DNA of 64,000 nucleotides, from the NCBI RefSeq assembly GCF_050303215.1, contig NZ_JBNLBH010000051.1, positions 1 through 64,000 on the forward strand, read 5' to 3'. The position numbers and the translations under genes were made by a program. A model generated the notes under the pieces. That model saw only the letters and a program-made list of their open reading frames with translations. It was not told the DNA's origin and ran no database searches. The stretch is from Haliangium sp050303215 (GTDB taxonomy: Bacteria > Myxococcota_A > Polyangia > Haliangiales > Haliangiaceae). Below, in pieces: positions 53,528 through 64,000 of the stretch (its first letter is position 1; the number at the start of each line of letters is the position of its first letter).

Positions 53528-55612
53528 ATGAAGATCGCATCGATCACGCCCGTCGCCCCCGTCACATCCATCGCGTCCATCGCCGTCGCGATCGCGCTCG
53601 TGTGCGCCGTGGCCGCGTGCCGGCCTCCCGAGGCCGCTACGACGCAGCGCACCAACGAGCGCGCCTCCCGCGCCGCCGCGAGTCCGCCCGGCCCCCGCTT
53701 CCGCACCGCCTACCCCGACTTGCACCGCGAGCTCCTGCGCCGCGAGCGCGAGCTGGTCCGGATCCCAACCACCTACGCGCAGCGCCACGCCCCGGCCCCG
53801 ACCGAGGGCGCGGGATTTCGACCCGCGGGGCTGTACCTCGAGCCCGGGACCGACACCTTGTGGGTGTGGTCGCGGGATCACCGTCTGCAGCGCGGCTACA
53901 CCCGCGCTGGCAAGCGCTGGCGGGCCGCAGGCACTCGCGTCGGCCCCGCCGACACCCGCCGCTGTCAGGCCCTCACCGACACCCCGCTGACCCTGTGCGT
54001 GGGTCTGCACGAGCCCCGCGGCCTGGTCGCCTACGGCGCCGCCGAGTTCTCGTCCGGATTACCGGCCCGGGGCGGCTTCCGCGACCTGGCGGTGGTCGAA
54101 GCGCGCGAGCGCGTGTACGTCATCGACGCCTACCTCGACGTGCTGTGGACGCTCGACCTCGACGGCGCGGTGCGGGGCCGGGTGGCGCTGGTGCCGGGCA
54201 GCTACCGCCTCGGCGCGATCGGCCGCGGGCACCTGTTCGTGCTGTCCTCCAACCAGCCCCGGCTGTCGATCATCCCCTTGGAGGAAGAAGGCATGCCGGG
54301 CGCGCCGGTGGGCCTGGAGCTGACCGCCCCGCCCCGCGACGCCGCCTACGACCACGCCACCGACACACTCTGGACCTCCGGCTACCGGGAGGAGCAGGTC
54401 CGCCGCTACCGCGGCTACGTCGAGAACCTCGAGTCGTTCGTGTACGGTTACCGGGCCGCGGATCTGATCCAGGGCCGACTGGCCCCGACCACGTCCATAA
54501 ACCTCGCCGAGGCCGGCCTGAGCGACCCCGTCGCCGTGCACCCGACCCCGACCGCGCTCCTGGTGGCCGTCAGCGGCAGCCACTGCCTGGCCCGGGTGGA
54601 GCCCGGCCCGGGCCAGGTCACCGAGGTGGAGGCCGCGCCCAGCGCGCTCGTGCCCCAGGCCGTCGTCACCGGCGACGGCTACATCGCGGTCGCCGGCCTG
54701 CTCGACGACCGCGTGCACATCCACGACCCGTGCGACTTGGCCCGGGTTCAGACCCTGACCCTGAACGACGACGACGCCGCGTCGACGCTCCCGCCCGAGC
54801 CCTACCGCGTGGGCGAGCTGCTGTTCTACAGCAAGGCGCTGTGGGCCGACACCGCCCGCAACCGTTTCACCTGCAATAGCTGCCACTGGGACGGCCTGGT
54901 CGATCACCGCGTCCACCCCGGCCTGCAAGAGTCTCGTTGGGAGCAGATCCGCCCCGCCGCCGGCGTCGGCATGCTCACGCCGGTGTTCACTCCCGGCCAG
55001 GGCCGCACCCTCACCGGCGTCATCGACGGCTTCATCCGCGGGCTCGACGAGCGCTACTGGCACACCCCCGAGGTCGGGGTGTGGCTCGACGACGTGGCCC
55101 TCGAGGTCGCCCCGGGCCAGCGCGTGGCCCTGGCCCCCTTCGACGTCCGCCTGGGCCTGCTCACCTTCCTGGCCCGGCGCCCGGTCGAGCCCGGCTACCT
55201 GCGCGCGCCCGGGCGGCCGCTGTCGGACTCGGCCCGGCGCGGCGCCGAGCTGTTCTGGCGCGACTGCGCCCGCTGCCACGAGCCTCGCGCCCGCATGGGC
55301 ACCGGGCCGATTCTCGACCTCGCGTCCGGACTCGCCTACCTGGGCGAACGCCCGCTCGCCTTCGGAGGCGCGCGCATGGAGCTGACCGGGGTCGAGCCCA
55401 GCTTCACCAAGGCCGGCAACCGAATCTCGCCGCTCACCCAACTGAGCCGTGGCGGCCCCTTCTACAGCGATGGTTCAGCCCCCACCCTGGTCGACGCGGT
55501 GCGCCGCAGCGACCCCAAAAAGGCCCTGGTGCACGCCCCCGACAACGCCCGCCAGCCCTTCTACAGCCCCACCGACACCCGCGCCCTGGTCGACTTCCTG
55601 TTGTCGATCTGA
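53528..55612 (+). CDS. Di-haem cytochrome c lipoprotein with propeller-like N-terminal domain
   Basis: 694 residues. Signal peptide with lipobox AVAAC (about Cys31). Residues 90-420 show repeated beta-blade patterns (DTLWVWSRDH, LWTLDLDGAVRG, DTLWTSGYREEQ). The C-terminal 260 residues carry two haem-binding motifs, CNSCH (about 448) and CARCH (about 578), in a layout like cytochrome c peroxidase/MauG relatives. It probably carries or uses electrons in the periplasm or on the cell surface; the substrate is unknown. ATG 53528 has no strong ribosome site. Confidence 0.85.
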   Translation: MKIASITPVAPVTSIASIAVAIALVCAVAACRPPEAATTQRTNERASRAAASPPGPRFRTAYPDLHRELLRRERELVRIPTTYAQRHAPAPTEGAGFRPAGLYLEPGTDTLWVWSRDHRLQRGYTRAGKRWRAAGTRVGPADTRRCQALTDTPLTLCVGLHEPRGLVAYGAAEFSSGLPARGGFRDLAVVEARERVYVIDAYLDVLWTLDLDGAVRGRVALVPGSYRLGAIGRGHLFVLSSNQPRLSIIPLEEEGMPGAPVGLELTAPPRDAAYDHATDTLWTSGYREEQVRRYRGYVENLESFVYGYRAADLIQGRLAPTTSINLAEAGLSDPVAVHPTPTALLVAVSGSHCLARVEPGPGQVTEVEAAPSALVPQAVVTGDGYIAVAGLLDDRVHIHDPCDLARVQTLTLNDDDAASTLPPEPYRVGELLFYSKALWADTARNRFTCNSCHWDGLVDHRVHPGLQESRWEQIRPAAGVGMLTPVFTPGQGRTLTGVIDGFIRGLDERYWHTPEVGVWLDDVALEVAPGQRVALAPFDVRLGLLTFLARRPVEPGYLRAPGRPLSDSARRGAELFWRDCARCHEPRARMGTGPILDLASGLAYLGERPLAFGGARMELTGVEPSFTKAGNRISPLTQLSRGGPFYSDGSAPTLVDAVRRSDPKKALVHAPDNARQPFYSPTDTRALVDFLLSI

Positions 55613-55671
55613 GCCCCGCACGCCGAGCCCCGCACGCCTCCTCCCCGGCAGCCCCGCAGCGCCGCGGCGAC

Positions 55672-56031
55672 TCACCCCGGAGACCGCTCGCGCCAACGTT
55701 CGCGGCGGCGGACCTGCAGCCGGTCGACGATCTCGCGCAGCTTGGGGTCCCCGGCCTTGCGGATGTCGTGACGCACGCCCTTCTCGGTGTTGCAGCCGTC
55801 GCAGGCCAGGGCCAGGTTCTCCAGCTCGTCGGTGCCGCCGTGGTGGCGGGGCACGATGTGCTCGATGCTGGCGCGGCCGAGCGGCTCGCCCTCGGCCGAG
55901 ATCACCAGGCGCCGGTTGCAGTGGATGCACTTCCCGACCCACACCTGCTCCCCCTGCGGGGTGGTGGTGAGATCAAACGTGCAGTCGGTTGCCACGATGG
56001 CGAGGATCTGACGACGTTTCGTGCGACTCAT
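55672..56031 (-). CDS. HNH endonuclease-fold protein
   Basis: 119 residues. Two CxxC pairs (CIHC, CDGC) flank the HNH core EHIVPRHHGGTDELENLALACDGCN, with a His-His and Asn arrangement as in McrA/phage-like HNH nucleases. Stand-alone, without a methylase or restriction partner nearby, so the role (DNA repair, restriction or selfish element) cannot be assigned. Ribosome site weak. Converges on the cytochrome gene and diverges from the hybrid kinase. Confidence 0.88.
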   Translation of the reverse strand: MSRTKRRQILAIVATDCTFDLTTTPQGEQVWVGKCIHCNRRLVISAEGEPLGRASIEHIVPRHHGGTDELENLALACDGCNTEKGVRHDIRKAGDPKLREIVDRLQVRRRERWRERSPG

Positions 56032-56141
56032 ACTGAGATTTCGGAATCAGGCCCAAAAGAACAGGAATACACCTTACCCCCATGCGGTACCATGAACGCT
56101 GACGCTCTGACCACACCACCTACAAGCGCGCCGAGGTCTGC

Positions 56142-59312
<3,171 letters not shown>

Positions 59313-59403
59313 GCGCCGGCCCGGCCCTGTCGGCGCCGGGCGGTGCGGGTGCCCCGGCCGAGTAGCGCTTGGCCGCCCCGGGCAGGTGCGATACAAGCGA
59401 GAG

Positions 59404-61251
59404 ATGAGCACGCCGCGCCCGCCCGCCCTGTTCTCCGACCACGCGCTCCTCGACGACAGCCTGCCCGCGGCGTGGCAGCCGCTGCGAGCCCTCCTGGCCG
59501 AGCTGGAGGGACTCCTGAGCGACCCCGACGACCGCCCGCTGGCGCAGCGCCGAGCCGTGGCCGCCCCGCTGCGGGACCGGATCCTGACCGAGACCGCCCG
59601 GCTGGTGGCCGCGGCCCCCGACGCGCACCCCATCGCGCCCGAGCGCCACCTCGACTGGTTCGCCGACGCGGTGCTGCTGTGGAGCTGGTTCGCCCACGCC
59701 GGGGGTCATATCCGGCTCGACACCCTCGGCGCCGAGACCCTGCCCGAGTTCCCGGTCGACTTCAAGCCCGACGACGCCGACCGCGCCCTGCTCACCCGCG
59801 CCCTCGGCCGGGTCACCGGCCTCGACCCCGCCGCGCTGCAGGACCGCGCCCGCCGCCTCCGCAGGCTCACGTCCAACCTCGAGCTCAAGCGCGCGATCAC
59901 GGCCGCGATCGCCGACCGGGTCCGCGCCGCCGACGACGCCGACGCGGCCGTCTTGGACCTGTTTCGGAGCATGTACGGCGAGCTGCCCTTCCGCCCCGGC
60001 GACATCCGCATCGTGTGCGCCTCGGCGCTGTCGTTCTTCTGCATCCCCATCGCCGAGGACGGCGGCCTCGACCTCGTCGACTTCGGCGCCCGCCCCGACG
60101 CCGACCAGGACCGCATCCGAACCTTCCTGCATCAGGCCCAGAAGGCCAACCTGAGCGCCAAGCAGGTCCGCTTCCCGGCCTTTGGCCTGTTCGACCTCGA
60201 CCGCCTCGACCCCGCCCTGCTGCACGCGCTGTGGACCACGGTGCGCGCCCAGCCCGGACTCGAACAGGTGTCCGAGCGGGTCCTGGCCGAGACCCTGGCC
60301 ACCATGGTCATCATCGTGCCCGCGGCCGAGGCCGAGATGTTCCTGGTCCACGACGTGTGGGGCCACGGCTGGCAGGAGACCCTGTGCGAGTTCGAGTGGC
60401 TGTTCGCTGACTTCCGCCACCTCGACGCCGCCCTCGGCCCCAACACCGGCGCCGACGCCGACGGCGTAGGCGGGCCTCGCCTGGCCGACGCCTTCCCGAC
60501 CGCAGACGGGGCCGCGGTCCTCGACCGCGCGGTCCTCGACCAGGTGGTCGAGCGCGACCTGCGCCGGCGCATCAAGATCGGCCTCAACCTGGCCGCGTCG
60601 GAGTGCTTCGCCGATCTCATCGAGCACAAGTTCGTGCGCCTGTTCGGCCCCGAGCGCGGGCTGCCCTCGTCATCGCTGGTGCCCACCGCGCCCCTGCGCA
60701 TGGATCTCAACGTCACCGACCTCAAGCGCGCGGCCCGGATGTGGCGCAAGCCCTACCTGCGCCTGCGCGACGAGCCCGGCGAGCGCGCCCGCCTGGGCGC
60801 GGCCCTGGTCCAGGCCGGGGTGTCCGAGACCGGCCTCGACCAGGCCCTGCGCGAGGCCGCCGAGCACATCGCCGACCGCTTCGCGCACGCCTTCTCCACC
60901 CGCATCGGAGCCGACGCCGACGCCGCCCCGGGCCCGAACGGGACCGTGCCCACCACGGTCATCGAGCGCGCCCTGTGCAGCGTGGTCACCCTCGACGGCG
61001 AGCTCGACGCCCTGCTGGCCCGGGGCCAGAACCGCCACCGCGCCCTGCGCGACGCGCGCGGCCCCGACACCCCGCGCTGGCACTGCCCGCCCGCGTGCAT
61101 CGACCTCATCGCCCTGGTGCTGGGCTGGTATTACGACCAGGACCACGCCGTGGTCCTGTGGCACCTCGACGAGCTCCTGCGCGACGAGATCTGGCCCAGC
61201 CTGATCGCCCTGGAGCAGGCCATCCTGGCCGAGCTCGACGGCGCCGGCTGA
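59404..61251 (+). CDS. Unrecognised protein with possible metal-binding motifs
   Basis: 615 residues, no signal or membrane segment. The N-terminal 270 residues are helical. From about 315 come FLVHDVWGHGWQETLCEFEWLF and later ASECFADLIEHKFVRLF: His and Glu residues at helix spacing that could form a metal (for example diiron-like) centre; this is my reading, not a family match. ATG 59404 has a close AGCGAGAG tract; an upstream GTG at 59386 is possible. It follows the hybrid kinase by 91 bases and precedes a large lipoprotein, all on one strand. Confidence 0.72.
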   Translation: MSTPRPPALFSDHALLDDSLPAAWQPLRALLAELEGLLSDPDDRPLAQRRAVAAPLRDRILTETARLVAAAPDAHPIAPERHLDWFADAVLLWSWFAHAGGHIRLDTLGAETLPEFPVDFKPDDADRALLTRALGRVTGLDPAALQDRARRLRRLTSNLELKRAITAAIADRVRAADDADAAVLDLFRSMYGELPFRPGDIRIVCASALSFFCIPIAEDGGLDLVDFGARPDADQDRIRTFLHQAQKANLSAKQVRFPAFGLFDLDRLDPALLHALWTTVRAQPGLEQVSERVLAETLATMVIIVPAAEAEMFLVHDVWGHGWQETLCEFEWLFADFRHLDAALGPNTGADADGVGGPRLADAFPTADGAAVLDRAVLDQVVERDLRRRIKIGLNLAASECFADLIEHKFVRLFGPERGLPSSSLVPTAPLRMDLNVTDLKRAARMWRKPYLRLRDEPGERARLGAALVQAGVSETGLDQALREAAEHIADRFAHAFSTRIGADADAAPGPNGTVPTTVIERALCSVVTLDGELDALLARGQNRHRALRDARGPDTPRWHCPPACIDLIALVLGWYYDQDHAVVLWHLDELLRDEIWPSLIALEQAILAELDGAG

Positions 61252-61403
61252 GCCGCGCCGGGCCCGCGCCGGGCTGGGACCCTGGGACACCCGCCGGGAC
61301 AGCCGGCGCCCGCCCAGGTGTCCCAACGCCGGGCCCCGAGCACGCACGCGGCCGCGCTGCGCCGACGTCATCGTCGAGCTCTCGGCCGGCATGGCGCGTG
61401 CAA

Positions 61404-63164
61404 ATGCCGCCCGCCATGTACTCACCTCCCCCTCGTTTGCGCACTGTCCCGTATGCCTTCGTCGCGTCCTTGGCCCTCGCGGCCGGCGCCTGCGGCAGCC
61501 CCTCCAAAGCTCCTGCGAGCCCGGCCGGCGCGGCCGCTCAGCCGGCCCCGCCGCCGCCCCCCACCTTCCGCTTCATCCCCTCGGACACCTCCTACGCCGT
61601 GGTCAACGTCGCCCCGCCACCGGCCCCGTACGTGGACCATGTCCTGGCCGAGCTTGCGGCCGAGCTCGACGGCCTCTCCGCCGACATCGAAGCCGTGCGC
61701 GCCCAGGCCGAGCTGGCCCCGCCCGAGCGCCTGCTCGTGGCCGCGTTCGACACCTTCCACGGCCGCCTCACCCGCGCCGGCCTGGCCGAGCTCGGGTTCG
61801 CGCCCCAGCCCCGAGTGGCCCTGTACGGGGTCGACCTCATGCCGGCGCTGCGACTCGAGCTCGCCGACGGCGCCGCCGTCGAGGGCCTGATCAACGAGCT
61901 CCTCACCGGCGCGGAGATGCCCGTGCCCCGCGACGAGCTCGACGGTCACGGCTACTGGTTCTTCGACATCCCCGGCCAGGGCGTGGCCGCGATCGTGGCC
62001 GTGGTCGACGATCAGCTCGTGCTCGCGGCCGCCCCCAGCGCGCCCGCGCCGCTGCGCCGGGCCCACATCGCGACCCTGCTCACCGGCCCGGCCCGCGCCG
62101 TGACCCACAGCCGACGCTTCGAGACCCTCGCCCGCACCCACGGCCTGGGCGAGCACGCCCAGATCGTGGTCGATCTGCAGGGCGCCTTCGACAAGCTTTT
62201 TGGTGAGCCCGGCGCGCGCCTCCCGGCCGAGCTCCGGGGCGAGCTGGCCAGCCTGTCCGACACCTGCCAAACCGAGATCCGCGGCCTCGTGGCTACCCTG
62301 CCGCGCCTGGCCCTCGGGCTCCAGGCCGCGCCCGGCGCCGACGTCGATCTCGCCATCGCCATCGACACCAGCCACGCCGCCAGCCTGCGCGCCCTGGAGA
62401 CCCCGGTGCCCGGCCTCGGCGCCGCCCCCGACCAGCGCAACCTGATCTCGATGGGCATCGCCTTGGACATCGACGGCGCCCTGGCCTTCATCGAGCAGCG
62501 GGCCCAGGCCGTGCGCGCCCAGCCCTTCCAGTGCGAGTACCTGGTCGAGCTCAACCAGGCCGCCGACGAGCTCGTGGCCAACCTGGCCGAGAGCAGCCAG
62601 CAGCTCCCGGCCATCGCCCGCGATCCCCGCGGCCTGTACGTGGCCCTGCGCGACGGCGACTTCAGCCAAGACCCGCCGTCCAAGCTCCAGGCCATGGTCA
62701 TCCTGGCCATGAAGAGGCCCGCGCTGCTGGTCGATATGGCCCGCGCCTTCGTGCCCCAGCTCTCCGGGCTGGAGCTGCAGCCCAACGGCGCCCCGGCCGA
62801 GCTGCCCCTGCCGCCGCTGCCCGAGCCGGTGTTCGACACCCCCCGCGTGGCCCTGACCGAGGGCGCCGTGGGCGTGTCCGTGGGCGCGACCATGGAGCCC
62901 GAGCTGGCCGCCGCCATGTCCACCCCGCCCGCGGCCGCCGGCCCGCTGCTCCGACTCGACCTCGACCTGGTGCGCGTGGCCGCCCTGGCCGTGGCCCAGG
63001 GCGACGAGTTCCCCGAGCCCCTGCGCGCCTTCGCCCGCGGCCAGCTCCTCATCGACGCCGGCGAGACCGGGGTCGTGATCCGCGCCCACGGCACCTTCGA
63101 CCACGCGTCCGCCCAGCGCGCCGAGGCCTCCGCCGCCCCGACCAAGCGCGTGAGCGCGCGCTGA
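61404..63164 (+). CDS. Large lipoprotein of unknown function
   Basis: 586 residues. Signal peptide with lipobox LAAGAC (about Cys30), then a Pro-Ala-rich linker and an about 500-residue extracytoplasmic region of alternating strands and helices. Phrases such as SDTSYAVVNVAP, HGYWFFDIPGQG and VALTEGAVGVSVG recall DUF3352-like or other surface proteins of myxobacteria, without a firm match. The start may be ATG 61404 or 61416. It ends within a palindromic repeat array. Confidence 0.75.
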   Translation: MPPAMYSPPPRLRTVPYAFVASLALAAGACGSPSKAPASPAGAAAQPAPPPPPTFRFIPSDTSYAVVNVAPPPAPYVDHVLAELAAELDGLSADIEAVRAQAELAPPERLLVAAFDTFHGRLTRAGLAELGFAPQPRVALYGVDLMPALRLELADGAAVEGLINELLTGAEMPVPRDELDGHGYWFFDIPGQGVAAIVAVVDDQLVLAAAPSAPAPLRRAHIATLLTGPARAVTHSRRFETLARTHGLGEHAQIVVDLQGAFDKLFGEPGARLPAELRGELASLSDTCQTEIRGLVATLPRLALGLQAAPGADVDLAIAIDTSHAASLRALETPVPGLGAAPDQRNLISMGIALDIDGALAFIEQRAQAVRAQPFQCEYLVELNQAADELVANLAESSQQLPAIARDPRGLYVALRDGDFSQDPPSKLQAMVILAMKRPALLVDMARAFVPQLSGLELQPNGAPAELPLPPLPEPVFDTPRVALTEGAVGVSVGATMEPELAAAMSTPPAAAGPLLRLDLDLVRVAALAVAQGDEFPEPLRAFARGQLLIDAGETGVVIRAHGTFDHASAQRAEASAAPTKRVSAR

Positions 63165-63202
63165 TAGCGTGAGCGCGCTGATAGCGTGAGCGCGCGCTGA
63201 CC
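63148..63202. repeat. Three tandem repeats (19/17/19 bp) at a convergent gene end
   Basis: GCGTGAGCGCGCGCTGATA at 63148, a 17-bp version at 63167 and a third at 63184. Each holds the self-complementary AGCGCGCGCT or a shortened form, and the first contains the stop of the lipoprotein gene; the first two units each hold TGA/TAG stops in different frames. It lies between convergent genes and may terminate transcription in both directions. Confidence 0.8.
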
Positions 63203-63251
63203 TGGGCGCAGCGCTCGTCCCGGCTGCACCTGCGGCCGTGCCCAGGCCGAG

Positions 63252-64000
<749 letters not shown>

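Overview
This window is very GC-rich, densely packed bacterial DNA that fits a myxobacterium (Myxococcota), with a character recalling the Haliangium/Nannocystis side of the group. The pointers are three eukaryote-like Ser/Thr protein kinases fused to other domains, many lipoproteins, hybrid and orphan two-component proteins, a class III nucleotide cyclase, an ECF42-type sigma factor and two acyl-CoA dehydrogenases. The taxonomic call is inferred from gene content only. The high GC produces long open frames on the strand opposite most real genes; these were discarded.

Layout. 1-0.9 kb: the conserved tRNA-Thr/Tyr/Gly/Thr-tuf operon, reading leftwards from a good sigma-70-like promoter. 1-12 kb: ammonium transporter, a zinc-finger Ser/Thr kinase, a stand-alone RecB-like helicase-nuclease overlapping tail to tail with a flippase-like membrane protein, and a lipoprotein pullulanase. 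12.6-17 kb: two large membrane proteins of the glycosyltransferase/PTPS-related kind. 17-24.6 kb: a leftward three-gene unit (propeller-AAA+ ATPase, Cys-rich lipoprotein, kinase-ATPase-TPR giant), divergent from a sensor histidine kinase and an M3 peptidase. 28.3-34 kb: an accessory zone of unrecognised genes, three arrays of 42-bp tandem repeats, a duplicated 3' gene fragment, and a small secreted protein translationally coupled to the full-length copy of the duplicated gene. 34-42.6 kb: ABC exporter, M14-like deacylase, acyl-CoA dehydrogenase, PAS response regulator, ExbD-like lipoprotein, lysine 2,3-aminomutase with a hairpin-rich leader, and truncated globin. 42.7-50 kb: cyclase, alpha/beta hydrolase, a MerR-like TPR protein whose 3' end is tandemly duplicated, a VOC/YCII/ECF42 cassette and an M20 carbamoylase. 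50-64 kb: membrane Ser/Thr kinase, acyl-CoA dehydrogenase, di-haem propeller lipoprotein, HNH protein, hybrid histidine kinase, an unrecognised putative metalloprotein, a large lipoprotein and the end of hrpB.

The window is mostly a chromosomal core interspersed with signalling genes. The parts that ordinary annotation explains least are the repeat and duplication zone at 31.7-34.0 kb, the small tandem repeats placed exactly on translation or transcription signals (9.53, 41.8 and 46.4 kb), and the AAA+/lipoprotein/kinase operon at 17-24.6 kb. No prophage, transposase, CRISPR array or plasmid function was seen.
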